Shown here one piece after another: positions 1 through 11,322 of a stretch of 64,000 nt of DNA. The notes under the pieces were generated by a model. It was not told where the DNA came from, did not search any database, and saw only the letters and a list, made by a program, of their open reading frames with translations. The stretch is from Phallus indusiatus. Its lineage: Eukaryota; Basidiomycota; Agaricomycetes; Phallales; Phallaceae. Within the stretch, counting starts at the first letter, position 1. Each line of letters begins with the position of its first letter. The translations under genes were made by a program, and so were the position numbers. The stretch is taken from the NCBI GenBank assembly GCA_027605045.1, contig JAQFWX010000004.1, positions 3,048,683-3,112,682 of the forward strand, read 5' to 3'.

Positions 1-1263
1 CCATAGCCTGTTTCTAATAAGGATACACTACAGAACTTCCTATACCAGACGAAATACCACGTATCACAACATTGCGAGATTTATTTACACATTATTTGGA
101 TTTCAATCAAATTCCTCGCCGCTATTTTTTCAGTCTTCTTCAACATTTTGCATCGGACGACATGGAACGAGAAAAACTCGAAGAATTTGCGTCGTTGGAA
201 GGGCAGGTATAAAAAAGTCAAACTTTTTCCTAAACTTGGCTGAGGTCTTTTATTTTGTAGGAGGACTTGTATGAGTATTGTATCCGATTTAGAAGAACTA
301 TTCGTGAAGTCGTTTTGGAATTCGGGTCCATAAAAATTCCAAAGGAGTATATATTCGACATATTTCCAATTTTGAGACCAAGAGAGTTCTCGATCGCCAG
401 TTCTTCGAAGGTTTGATTATAATGCTCCATTATCCTGTATGATATCCTCAATGCCTCTTTAGGTTCATTCGTCTCAGATTCATTTATGTGTAGCAATTGT
501 CCGATATAAAACCAAGCTACGAACTCCTCGCAAGGGAGTATGCACCTCCTACCTCGCGAACTTGGACGAAGGTTAGTGAACTATTTTTATACTAATATCT
601 CTGCTTATTTTTTTGGCCGATCAGGCTCTCGGGTACCTGTGAGAATTAAGCAAGGACTTATGCGACCACCAGACAACAGCGCTGTCGCACCCGTCATTTG
701 CGTTGCACCTGGGACGGGTATCGCTCCAATTAAAGCGCTGCTAGAGGAACGTATTCTTAAAGAACAAACAAGTACGTTTTTCCAGTAATGCATTTCACAA
801 TGTCGACATTCCCTTTAGACAACATATTATATTTTGGATGTCGTTCCTTTCGTCACGATCACTACTATCAAGATATTTGGGAGGGACACGTCGCTCGAGG
901 AGCTTTGCAGTACCGTGTGGCCTTTTCTAGGGAACGACAGGCACAATCCGAAGTCGATCAAACAGACACGGGAGGAAAGATTTACGTACAGGATCTTCTA
1001 AAAGAGGATGCCCAGCTCGTTTGGGAAACGCTCAAGGATAGAAAGGGGACGCTTTACATCTGCGGGTAAGGGATTCAGATCTCAAATGACAACACTCGTT
1101 GAAGTCAACGCGTCACAGATCTTCAAACAAAATGCCTACGGCTGTTAAACAAGCCGTTGAACACGCGGCTATTGTCGTCGGCAACTATACCCCAGAAGAG
1201 GCCAAAGGGTTTCTGCGGCTTTTGGAAAGAGAGGGGAGGCTTCTTGAAGAATCATGGAGTTAG
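1..1263 (+). CDS. TAH18: NADPH-dependent diflavin oxidoreductase TAH18/NDOR1, C-terminal part
   Basis: This is the 3' portion of a flavoprotein reductase that passes electrons from NADPH through FAD and FMN to Dre2 in cytosolic iron-sulfur cluster assembly. The gene runs off the left edge, so the N-terminal flavodoxin/FMN domain is outside the window; the first bases are an intron ending near 32. Visible exons give an FAD-binding segment (RRYFFSLL), the NADPH-binding motif APGTGIAPIKALLEER near 711, a second nucleotide-binding block ILYFGCRSFRHD near 828, and the terminal YICGSSNKMPTAV and ARG-like C-terminal tail ending GRLLEESWS at 1263. At least five short introns separate the exons. It is convergent with HEM12, with about 516 bp between the stop codons that holds no gene I recognise. 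Family assignment is by conserved motifs; partner and pathway are from the family. Confidence 0.88.
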
Positions 1264-1779
1264 AACGATGATGTTTCATGGTATTGAATAATCATTGGAG
1301 ACACAAAAAGACGTCGCTCTGATCTCATGGTCTGACTGGTGCTGAAGGCTGAAAACAAAAGACGAGTCTTTTGTACATTTACCGAATATTCATGGTATTC
1401 AGATGTGTTAGACTGTACAGCGAAAGCCTAGCCGCATTGGATTGAAAGCACTTGCCTCCAGGGCTTGCCCAACAAAACGGGGAATCGCTTAACGGATGGA
1501 ACTTTCGAATACTGACACTGATGGAACATTGCATATAATCCATTGAACTCCCTCCCGTGCAACGTTTCTCCTGAAAATTTTCCCAAAATTTCCTGTTAGG
1601 ATTCGAGGTCAAAAACGTCAAGCTCAGTGATAGGAATGATTCATTGGCAATGGCCAGAAAAATATCACAGTCATTGTTTTCTTCCTAGTCTACTTATAAC
1701 ACTCGTATGTTATACACACTTTCAGATTCCCAATAAATTAGTATAGAAGAGTGCAGGACTGGTCGTTGGCCGTTACACG
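1264..1779. other. Convergent intergenic region, no gene seen
   Basis: The space lies between the stop codons of TAH18 and HEM12 and presumably holds both 3' UTRs. The only open frame (about 80 codons, minus strand) has no recognisable features. Confidence 0.6.
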
Positions 1780-3072
1780 TCATGTTTCACCAGCGCCACC
1801 TTTTGAGTATTTCCATACATTCTCTAGGAAGCACTCCAAGTTCTCAGCAGTAATCTGAGGAGTAACGCCGTGCCCGAGATTCGCGATCCAAGCACGGGGT
1901 TTATTGTTTAGCGAACCTCCTTTGAAAGATTCTGCCATTCGTTTCACGCCTTCTTCAATGGCTACAGGTCCAGCTGGTAGAACAGAAGGATCGAGATTGC
2001 CTTGGAGTGCCACAGTTCGTCCTGCTTGTCCTGCGCGAGATAACGCTTCGTCAACAATTCGCCGAGCTTCACCGCCTTCAATTGTCCACTCGAGGCTTAA
2101 AACGTCGTAACCTGATAATGCTTGATCTGCGATAGTGGTATTCGCACCCTTCGCAAACAAAATGGTGGGTACTTGGGGAGGTTTTGCGCATCTAGCTGCG
2201 ATTTAAATCGATGGAGAAGTTGTTGAAGTGAGGCGAGGGAGAATGTACGGTAGTCGTAGGGCGAAAGTTCAGATGCCCACGAGTCAAAGACTTGGACTAA
2301 CTGTACAAAAGTCTCTGAAAACCGCTCAAAAGAGTTTCTTTAAAACTTACCTGAGCACCTGCTTTGACTTGTCCCACCAAATGATCTGCGCAAATGTCTG
2401 CTATACGGTTCAGCAACGCTTTACTTTCATCGGGGTATTTGAATAGCCAGGTTTTGGACTTGCTGAACGACTTGCTCCCTCCTCCCTCAATCATATAGGC
2501 CATTAAGGTCCAGGGTGCCCCTACGAACCCGATTAACGGGATATTTCCATCGAGAGCAATGCGTGTTTGAGTGACAGCCTCATAGACATAACCTAGTTCT
2601 TTTTCGACGTCAACCTTCTCATGGAGCAAACGACCAATATCATCAGGAGTGTTAAGTGTTTCTGGGAAATGCGGGCCCGGATTCATCTCAACTGTTAATC
2701 CCATTGCCTGAGGGATAACGAGGATATCGGAGAAAATGATAGCAGCATCCAAAAGGCCGTGATATCGACGGACAGGCTGCATAGTCACTTCTGTTGCTAA
2801 CTCCGGCGTTCTACAAATTTCGAAAAAGCCGTGTTTTTCACGAACTTTCAGAATTCTAGGAAAAGGTCATTTGTGCAAGAATCTATATTGTTGGGAACTA
2901 TTCACCTGGCAGTGAGCGACCAGCCTGCCTCATAGCCCAAACTGGAGCTCTTTCGGTTTCTTCACCTAATTGCGCATGGTTAGAATTCAAATAAACTAAT
3001 AACATTTAACGATTGCACACCTCTAGCAGCTCTGATAATAAGATCATTCTTCAATGGCGGGAAGTTATGCAT
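1780..3072 (-). CDS. HEM12: Uroporphyrinogen decarboxylase
   Basis: The enzyme removes four acetate carboxyls from uroporphyrinogen III to give coproporphyrinogen III in cytosolic haem synthesis. The start at 3072 gives MHNFPPLKNDLIIRAARG, then the family signature PVWAMRQAGRSLPEFRKVRE across the second and third exons, TPELATEVTMQPVRRY, the aspartate of IIFSDILVIPQAMG near the active site, the YMIEGGGS block with the conserved tyrosine, and WIANLGHGV with the C-terminal active-site histidine. It has about four short introns (for example 2297-2350 and 2160-2190 regions), with a total near 365 codons as usual for the family. All expected catalytic blocks are present. It is transcribed in the same direction as RPT4, about 280 bp downstream of that gene's stop. 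Confidence 0.93.
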
Positions 3073-3353
3073 TGTAGATGAACTGGATACAGAGCGGGGA
3101 GATAGATCAATTTTACGATTGACTACGTGGACTTTATCTGAATTTATATATGAATTTTAATAAGATATGATAAAAAAGCAGCACTGCTATTGGCAAGCGC
3201 TGTTTGCACACAAGATGCGCGTTCGTCGAATCCAGTCGTTTGCGTTCCAATTAGTATTTATTTTCTCACGGTTCACACGCTGTAGAGTTGACTGAATTGG
3301 CGAAAGATTTTGAACAATGTAATATATTAATGACTTGAGCAAGGTATGAAGAA

Positions 3354-5006
3354 CTAAGCAGAGTATTCTATCTTGGCTGGGAAGATCAAATGAATTTTAG
3401 TTGAATAGTTCGCCAATAATAAAGAAAAAGGCCCGCTTACCTTCGTGCTTCTTAGCCTCTCCAACCTTGCGGGCTGCTTTTGTCAAGTCCTCCTGGACGA
3501 CGTATTCCCTTAAATGAAATAAGACCTCCACAATCAGATCGATATAATCTGCAGCGCTTACCTGTCATCTCGAATAGCAAACATACCAGCTTCTGTAACA
3601 ACATTCCTCAAGTCGGCGCCATTGAAGCCATCAGAAAGCTGAAATTATAATTTAGTTTACTGGCGCATATGAGAAATGCGAATCGTAAATTACCTTCACA
3701 ATAGCTTCGTAATCAATGTCACCACTCTTACTTACTGGGGCGGCATGGATTTTCAAAATCTCCAGACGAGCCTGTTCGTTTGGTAATGGGATCTCAATTT
3801 TACGATCTAAACGTCCCGGACGAAGTAAGGCAGGATCCAGCGTATCTGGCCGGTTGGTAGCCATGATCAACTTCGTTCGACCAAGGGAATCAAATCCATC
3901 CATTTGGTTTAACAGCTGCGTGTCAAGTATTAGAAGTACGCATGTAAATGAATTCTCAAGGTACATACCTCCATCAATGTTCTCTGAATTTCACGATCCG
4001 CACTCGTCCCTTCCGAGAAACGTCGCCCACCTATAGCATCAATTTCGTCCATGAATATAATACACGGCTCGTGGTCTCTTGCGTAACCAAACATTTCACG
4101 GACAACACGAGCCGATTCACCAATGTATTTGTCGACGATTGCCGAAGATACTACTTTAAGAAAGTTGGTGGAGAGTGTTGCAGCAACTGCACGAGCGAGG
4201 AGGGTTTTGCCAGTTCCTGGCGGGCCGTACAGTAAAACACCTTTTGGTGGACTTATACCTACTCGTTGGAATAGTTCGGGGTTCATCAAGGAAGTTCAAT
4301 AACCTGGTTATGCAAATGCTCTTAGAAACTCTTCATAAAGTAGATTGGGGTTACATACTTCTCGCAGTTCTCGAACCTGCTCACTCAAACCACCTATCCC
4401 TGCGAAAGAGGCATTTCCTGGATCCTCCAAACTCATCTTATAAACAAGGGGATCGACTTCACGAGGGAGAACTCGCATTATCGTCAGCGTCGTCATATCT
4501 AAGCTTACACGGGTGCCAGACTTGAGTTTGGCAACAGGCAGAGCTGGTCTATAAGACACAACATAACGGGGACCTGACGATGCTTTGACAATGACTTTTT
4601 CATGAAGAGATAACGAATATTAGCACTATAAGAGTGAGATTAGAAAGCAAACTCACAGCGTTCATCGTCTAGCTGTTTCATAACTTCGGCGATGATCTGT
4701 CCCACTGACTGGACAGCTTTAATATCTTCTTCTGTTTTTTCGAAGTCTTTCTCTAGATCCTTCAAAGAAAAACGAACTATAATGAAATGAGATTAAGAGA
4801 AATTTCAGCAGTAGGGCTTCCTTGCTCACGACTCTTCAAGCTATCTGATATCCTTTCATGCTCTTTCATTTTCTACACATTGCAAAGCGTCAGAGACATA
4901 AAAAATAGAAATTTATAAAATAACTTACAGCACGATAAGATTCTAAAGCCGACTTCCTTCTTGGGTCCATTTGAGTCGACGACGAGGATGCTTGAGGATG
5001 GGACAT
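3354..5006 (-). CDS. RPT4: 26S proteasome base ATPase Rpt4 (PSMC6)
   Basis: Rpt4 is one of six AAA ATPases forming the ring that unfolds ubiquitylated substrates and feeds them to the 20S core. The start at 5006 gives [20 protein letters not shown], followed by a coiled-coil, the OB segment ([20 protein letters not shown]), Walker A GPPGTGKT, Walker [12 protein letters not shown] and the second region of homology [20 protein letters not shown]. The last exon joins KKHE to AKIEYSA and stops at 3354, so the tail lacks an HbYX motif, as Rpt4 tails usually do. Subtype is set by the [20 protein letters not shown] and DKYIGESAR blocks. One base seems missing near 4286-4290: the frame reads IELP then hits TGA where the family has IELPLMNPELF. 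The gene is probably functional and the sequence wrong there. It shares a 96-bp divergent promoter with MAK5. Confidence 0.93.
4284..4292 (-). other. Apparent 1-nt deletion in RPT4
   Basis: In gene sense the exon reads GAA CTT CCT TG ATG AAC; the conserved E-L-P-L-M-N needs one more base in the L codon. Neither frame reads through: the upstream frame meets TGA and the downstream frame has TGA four codons earlier, and no AG lies between that could serve as an acceptor. Confidence 0.8.
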
Positions 5007-5102
5007 ATCGTTAGGTCGAGACGCGTAAGTGCGTGCGCGTATGTAGACAGTCAGTACGTAATTTTGATTAGACGCCCTTTAAATATATTCTCTCCCAAAA
5101 AA
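5007..5102. promoter_or_regulatory. Compact bidirectional promoter RPT4/MAK5
   Basis: Only 96 bp separate the divergent start codons of RPT4 (5006, minus) and MAK5 (5103, plus), so both core promoters and 5' leaders must be inside or overlap the first exons. It contains GACGCGTA at 5020-5027 and a GC-alternating stretch (gtgcgtgcgcgt) just beside it. Confidence 0.7.
5020..5027 (-). promoter_or_regulatory. TACGCGTC motif upstream of RPT4
   Basis: The octamer TACGCGTC in gene sense ends 13 bp before the RPT4 start codon. It contains ACGCGT, the core bound by MBF-type (Swi4/Mbp1) factors in ascomycete yeasts. The same octamer lies upstream of SCL1 and RPN10. A regulatory role is inferred. Confidence 0.45.
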
Positions 5103-7977
5103 ATGTCTGGACGATATGTTCTCAAACGCAAACTGAGCTCTCGAAAAGGAAAAAACAAATTATCGCGAAAAAGACTAAAAATAAAATCAGAAAGACATAA
5201 ATCGGATGAGGAGACCGAGACGTCTTCTTTACCAGTCGCGTCGACCAGCAACGGTCTGACACCACTTGCGCTTGCTGACCAGCTTCCCTGGAAAACTGTG
5301 ATTACGCCATTTGTAACCGAGTTTGAAGATGATGGCGAAGGTGGAATGATGGAACTGGAAGAAGTGGAGGGTGTCGAAATTGTCTATGAAGAAAATGAAA
5401 CGGGTAGAGGTCGTGTAGCTGGATTCCGGGTAAGTGTCATTAGGTCGTAGTTCTGTTGTTGCAGTATCTAAACTTGTATTAGGTTGTAGAGAATCAAGAT
5501 CAAGATGATAGTAAAAATGAAGAGAAAGCTACATCTGCTGTCTATCCGCCTATCGTAATCGAGCCTTTCAATAGTAACTGCCTTTCACCTCGCTCCTGGT
5601 TCTTATTTTGAAATATGTTTGAGCAGATGATACCCTTACTTCCTGGTCTAAACATCCTTTGCATCCCAGTCTTCTTCATTACTTACATAAACGCAATTTC
5701 TTGGAGCCTACACCTATTCAGAAAGAAACCCTCGATGTATTTTTCACTGGTAAGAACCGCGCAGGAGAACAAGATTCTGAAGACCAGGCAACGGACCAGT
5801 CTTCCAGTAGTCAGCGAGACATCATCGGCATTGCGCAAACTGTGCGTATCTCACTTGCTTTGTACTTGATTCTATAAACTAAATGAACCAGGGTTCCGGG
5901 AAAACCTTGGCATATGGCCTACCTATCCTACATCACCTTCTCACTGTTCTAAATACGTCAACCCCAGAGTCGCAAACAAGGGTCAATGTTCCTTCTACAT
6001 CCACAGGAGAACGTCGATCAATCAAAACTCTAATTCTTACTCCAACTCGAGAACTGGCAATACAGGTCAAGGAACATCTCAGCAACTGCCTAGACATAGT
6101 TCTCACTGCCCAACGAGATCAATGGTTGAAACACAATGAAGAAAATGCTGCGTCATCTTCAAAACATATTCCGAATCCGCCCCCTCCAGTATCAATTACT
6201 GCAATCGTGGGAGGAATGTCCGCACAAAGTCAGCGGCGCATCCTTGATAGAGGTGTAGATATCCTGGTTGTTACTCCCGGTCGATTTTGGGATCTCTGTC
6301 AAGAGGTAAGATAAAGCGTTACCTACCGTTTCGATAAAATTGAGACTGTTACTTTAGGACCCATGGCTTGCACCACAATTGCGCTCATTACGCTTTCTTG
6401 TTCTCGACGAAGCAGATCGAATGATTGAGACCGGTCATTTTCAAGAGTTGGACAACATTTTGAGGCTTACAGCTCGAGAAGCAGATACTAGGTTCTCTCT
6501 AACCAATTCCATACTCTTTTCGTCATCGATTTAACATCCCTTTTAGCGTCGACGCTGATAATCCCTTGGTACCTGAGGACACGGAACTGCCATCAACAGA
6601 GTCAGCAAATAAAACTCCAAACAATGAGCTTCAAACATTTATTTTCTCGGCAACTATGAGCAAAGACCTGCAACGAGACCTCAAAAAAAGAAAGAAACGA
6701 ACGAAGAAAAAGGAGCCCGCTTCGACATTTGACGAATTACTGATGAAGTTGGATTTCCGAGACCCCAATCCCGTTGTCATTGATCTAAGCCCTAAGGGCG
6801 GAAAGATCGAGGGGTTGCAAGAGAGTATTGTTGAATGCTTGTCAAGCCATAAGGTGATATTCAACTCTTTTAATGCGGCATGATGACTAACAATGAGGAC
6901 AGGACGCATATTTGTATTACTTCTTGCTTCGTCATCCTGGAAAGTCTCTCGTGTTCCTTGGATCCATCGATGGAATTCGGCGTCTGCTTCCCCTACTTGA
7001 ACTACTCAAAATTCCCGTGTGGCCTTTGCATTCCGGACTGCAACAAAAACAGCGTTTAAAAAATTTTGATCGGTATGTTACGAAAGATGATGGCCTTTTC
7101 CACTTGTTTCTGATGAACAATTTTGTGCCAGATTCAAGTCAACTCCCAATGCGGTTCTTCTTGCGACTGATGTTGCTGCTCGAGGATTGGATGTTCCTGC
7201 CGTTGATCATGTCATTCACTATCAAGTTCCGCGAAGTGCAGACACGTACGTGCACCGTAATGGGCGCACTGCCCGAGCAATGCAACAAGGTTTCGGGCTT
7301 GTTCTTTGTGCGCCAGACGAAAGACGCGTTTTCAGAGGCGTTCTTAGCGGGCTTGGAAGAGGTGTGAAAATGTCTTCTGTTTTTATTCCCCAAGTCTCAT
7401 TGCTACTCGTCTGTACAGATGAAAGTGATGTCCCAGAACTGACCGTGGATCATGATATTTTGAATAAGCTAAAAAGTCGGATACAACTCGCGAAGCAGAT
7501 TGATGACATGATGCATAAAGTGAAAAAAGAAAACCATGAGAAGAATTGGATGAAAGAGATGGCTGATGCGATGGAGGTTGAGCTGGGATCCGAATTTGAG
7601 TAAGTCTAGCTATCTTTCTTTTCTTTGCAGGTAGACTGACATACTGTTTGATAGATCTGATGGTTCAGAAACGGGTGGCAAATCATCCAAGAAGCGAAAA
7701 TCTGAAGGAAAACTCGCTGCACTAAAAGCTGAATTGAATCATGCACTGTCGCAACCTCTTGTTGCTCGTGGTGTTTCTCTTAGATACATAACTTCGGGCA
7801 CACGAGCTATTGCGGGTGATCTCATCGCAGGAAATAGTACGTGCAATCAGGCTCTTTGACTAGACCGTTTTTTTTTTTTGACAATTCTTTTTCAAAATAG
7901 ATCACGAAACACTGCTTGGTCTGTCCAAGTTGAAAGCCGGAGCTGAAGTTGTTAAGACGAGAAAGACGAAAAAGTAA
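5103..7977 (+). CDS. MAK5: ATP-dependent RNA helicase Mak5 (DDX24 family)
   Basis: This is a nucleolar DEAD-box helicase of 60S ribosomal subunit assembly. The start at 5103 ([12 protein letters not shown]) was preferred to an in-frame ATG 44 codons upstream, because the upstream one overlaps the RPT4 leader. The N-terminal region is basic, then LPWKTV, a hallmark of this subfamily. Helicase motifs follow in order: Q motif EPTPIQ, motif I AQTGSGKT (across an intron near 5842-5890), Ia TPTRELAIQ, Ib [52 protein letters not shown] and [12 protein letters not shown] charged insertion between Ib and III and the basic C-terminal tail (TRKTKK) fit Mak5. The gene has about ten short introns. Function is from the family; the motifs are read directly. 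Confidence 0.92.
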
Positions 7978-8242
7978 TATATAATAATAATGATTTAATT
8001 AGACTGGTCGCAGTATTGTAGACGTTTTTGAGGACGAATATACTTATTATAATAAAACACGGTAGAAGCCACTTCATATCTTGATGAGGGGTATTTGTGC
8101 AAAAAGATAGAAATTCTTTCTCAACCAAATGACTATATCAACAATGAATAAAGTTAAGAAACATGAACAGAATCTCCCAGTCCGTGCGATATCGAGACAA
8201 GCATTTAGACTAGTGGGTCATAGCGGCTCTGCTGGCGCCAGC

Positions 8243-9004
8243 ATGGACGTTCCCTCTGTCCCCGACCCCCATTCACCTCGTTCATCGCAGTCTCCGCCCC
8301 CAGAAGAGTTAGGTGCCGTGCACGATGAGTTGTTAGGTCTAGCACATGGATTGTACAACCTTGGAATGACAGTTTTGGAGGATTTGTCTAAAGAGAAAGT
8401 AGGCGAGACCGGTGCTACAGTCGAGAAGCCTGTTGGTGCTAGAGTGTAAAAATTTATTTTCTGTCCGCTTTTGATATCATAGTGATTGACTATTTTCTTT
8501 TTTTCTTAGTAATGAAGTCGTTCAGCATCTTGCAGCAATTGATAATTTGTCGCATAGTGTGCAGACGTTGATTCCCTGGTCGGTCTTGGTGTAAGTGGCG
8601 GCATTCAAGTTACGTTCAAAAGGGTTGACTGAAGCCTCATCTATTCTCTAGTGAGATTGACAATGGGAAAAATCCGGCTAATTTGACTCGTCAACATGTC
8701 GAGCGCGTTTCGTCAGAGAACATGTGGATGAACGGGAAGGTGGATGCAATTCTGGTATGTCGATGAAGTCTCCATGATTCTTTGGTACTAATGCCATGTA
8801 TTCGTGCAGTCGTATAAAAGTCGATTGGATGCTGCGCTCATGCAGCATTTTCCTGAACTCGTGCCTCACTTGCAACAGGCTAACACCCATGTGGACGATT
8901 CAGTTAAAACAGAGCCGACAGAGGATACCAAGCCCATCATAACCAACGGTTCAAATATCAATAGTAATGGGATTGGAAATCATTACGGGCAACCATCACG
9001 ATAG
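8243..9004 (+). CDS. MED10: Mediator complex subunit 10
   Basis: Med10 is a middle-module subunit of Mediator, the coactivator that links activators to RNA polymerase II. The likely start at 8243 gives MDVPSVPDPHSPRSSQSPPP; an in-frame ATG at 8129 would add 38 residues with no family support. The conserved region reads NEVVQHLAAIDNLSHSVQTL, then IPWSVLVEIDNGKNPANLTR, corresponding to the VPLEVFEYIDQGRNP block of animal Med10, and KVDAILSYKSRLDAALMQHFPEL at the end. The tail after about residue 165 is low complexity and Asn-rich. Introns interrupt at about 8450-8510, 8592-8652 and 8756-8810. It follows MAK5 by 265 bp and is convergent with SCL1 with only 126 bp between stops. Confidence 0.88.
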
Positions 9005-9130
9005 AACTCGATGTGAGAGAAAAGAAGATGTCTTCATGTGTATTTTTATATTTGTTTGCAAGCCGAGAGTGCGAAGCACCATCATATGTATATGTATTAT
9101 GTTGTTATGAACAGACAGAAATATAAATAT

Positions 9131-10284
9131 TTAATCCTTTTCGCCGTACGCTAGTAACCATTTCTCAATCTCATTGTCATCCATTACACGCCATTTCCCT
9201 CTCGTTTTGGGATCTTCGTCCTCGGACGTCGAGATGATGCCAATTTCGACTTCCCCAGCCTTGTAATCGGTCGAGTGAACGGTAGATATAGCCTCGATAG
9301 CCACCTGACGAAGAAATCAATATAGCTCAAAAAAAGAAGCCATGACAAGGCCTACATCAATGACCTCCGCTCGACCCAATTGACTGCCAACTTGTGCAGC
9401 ATCTACATCAGCAGTATTGCCAGCGAGCCGTTTCCACTTTTTCTCCAAATGATTCATGGCTTCTTGCTGCTTTTGTCCGGCTGCAGTAGCATGGAACCCA
9501 ACAAAGTAACCGGCGGGGTCAAGCTTGAAGATTTGAGGGCCGAATTCAGGATCAAGACCAATTATAATCATTGCTGTAGGTTGATACCATTAATATCAAG
9601 CTTAAAAAACGCATAAAGATGAAAGATTATGCGCACCGATTCCCAAAGGTCGCATTCCAGCTCGTTGAGTATAAACTTGATTGATATTGGCCATGCGTCG
9701 TGAAAGTGCGTCTGGAGTGATTTCATATCCGTATTTATACCGCCATTCGGCAGCTTCTGCACGAGCTCGTTCAACTTGGGATCGGGCATCGGCTGAAGAA
9801 AAGGATACACAAAGCTGAGTTTGAGCCAGAAGCAAATAAGCCTAGTTTCTCTTACCCAATAGACCAGTCATTACGCATCCTATTGTTGGAGTTAAGCTGA
9901 ACAAATGTGTAATAGAGCTTGGAACGAGAAGTTTATCCTAGAGTAAGAGCGTTTAGTTTCAAGCCATCCACTTCACGAGTAACCGGTGGGTAAAACGAAC
10001 TGGTATTTTCTTTTGGGTAATCACTACGGTTGTGTCTTTCCCTTTCACAGAAACGGCTGTATGACCAGATGCTGAAATGGCCTTGAAAGCATACTCTACA
10101 TTGGCTCGGGTCAGTCCAAGAGAGAGGGTATACGCAATGGCAAGTTTAAGGGTACGAACCGACTTGATATAGTCGCCCTTCTGGGGAGAAAACGGTCAAG
10201 TATCTGTTAGGCGAATATCAGAATTCCAGAGTTTTTTTCAAGAAAGGCTAAACCTCCATACCTGTCATAAGATGTGCGAGACAT
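9131..10284 (-). CDS. SCL1: 20S proteasome subunit alpha1 (PSMA6/Scl1)
   Basis: This is one of seven alpha subunits forming the outer ring and gate of the 20S proteasome. The start at 10284 gives [20 protein letters not shown], with the proteasome alpha signature continuing as [13 protein letters not shown]; the YDR motif and [13 protein letters not shown] are diagnostic of alpha subunits. Subtype alpha1 is indicated by [39 protein letters not shown] and [20 protein letters not shown], matching PSMA6 in order. The protein ends [12 protein letters not shown] at 9131. Seven or so exons are separated by short introns. It is divergent from CYC1, with 366 bp between starts, and carries two overlapping ACGCGT hexamers close upstream of its start codon. 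Confidence 0.92.
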
Positions 10285-10312
10285 GGGATAAAGTGCAAAG
10301 AATTATGAATGA

Positions 10313-10325
10313 ACGCGTACGCGTC
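10313..10325 (+). promoter_or_regulatory. Double ACGCGT palindrome upstream of SCL1
   Basis: ACGCGTACGCGT is a perfect 12-bp palindrome made of two adjacent MluI/MCB-type hexamers, 28-41 bp before the SCL1 start codon. The plus strand extension gives TACGCGTC at 10318-10325, the same octamer as upstream of RPT4 and RPN10. It may also act on CYC1, whose start is about 330 bp away. Confidence 0.5.
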
Positions 10326-10650
10326 ACGTATCTCAAAGAACGGGCGCTTGAGATGTTGCGGCAACTTCCGCCTATCCCAAGCCTATAAACCCCATGCATA
10401 CCGTAAATAACACGAATAAGACCAGTACCAAAAAGGTCGGTATAATTTTAAAATAAAAATTGTAGTACGCGGCTCGAAATATTTCCTGTTCACTCCTATC
10501 CCGCCACTAATCCGACCCGACACGGCCCGCGGCACTTTCCGGAAGGAAATTAACAGCTTTCCTTGCTTTGCTACGTCGCTGGGCGTCTAAACTTTTTTTC
10601 CTCTCCATCCATTCCCGCTTTCCCCTCACTTGTCATTAGATCTATAGACA

Positions 10651-11322
10651 ATGCCTTTCCAACCAGGTACAACCTTTCCTTCTCTTTGAGAGTTTCTCAC
10701 TATTCTGATTATGGAATTCTTTAGGTGACGCTGCCAAGGGTGCGAGTGTATTCAAAACCCGTTGCGCCCAATGCCATACACTCGGCGCTGGTGAGGCTCA
10801 CAAGGTCGGCCCAAATCTTCATGGGTCAGTTTTTTGTCTCATTCGTGAATCCGAGGGTGGACTCACATTTTTCTTTCTCCTCTCTCTTTAGTGTCTTCGG
10901 CCGTCATACCGGCAAGGCGGAAGGCTATTCGTACACCGCAGCCAATGTCAACAAGGGCATTACTTGGTGAGTTTTTATGCGTTTGTGGATTTTTAAATGT
11001 TGACTCTCGAAATAGGGACGAAGATACACTTTTTGAATACTTGGGTATGCAAAAACTGTGATTATTACACTCGTCAATCGCTGATAAGCCTTACTTTTGA
11101 CAAGAAAACCCCAAAAAGGTACGCTTTCTCTAGAGGAATTTGTCATGGTCCTTTTTGACGGCACTATGTTAGTACATTCCTGGAACAAAGATGGCCTTTG
11201 CCGGCTTGAAAAAGGAGAAGGAACGGAATGATCTTATCACTCACTTGAAGGAAGCTGTGAGTTTCTCTTTCACTCACCACGGGTTCCCAGCCTGACATGA
11301 GACATCCTCGCAGACAAAATAA
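10651..11322 (+). CDS. CYC1: Cytochrome c
   Basis: Cytochrome c is the soluble electron carrier between complexes III and IV in the mitochondrial intermembrane space. A 16-nt first exon (MPFQPG) is followed by [20 protein letters not shown] with the CxxCH haem attachment site, [20 protein letters not shown], the tryptophan block [16 protein letters not shown], and the methionine ligand in [13 protein letters not shown]. The last exon adds only ACA AAA TAA, so the protein ends HLKEATK near residue 108, the usual fungal length. There are about six exons, including short ones at 11017-11042 and 11105-11118. All haem-binding residues are present. Downstream is a gene-free stretch of more than 1 kb. 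Confidence 0.96.

Noticed and set aside
4971..5102. In-frame upstream ATG for MAK5
   Set aside because: It would start inside the first exon of the divergent RPT4 gene, and the extra 44 residues have no family support.
8129..8242. In-frame upstream ATG for MED10
   Set aside because: It would add 38 residues without family conservation; the Pro-rich start at 8243 fits better, though a longer form is not excluded.
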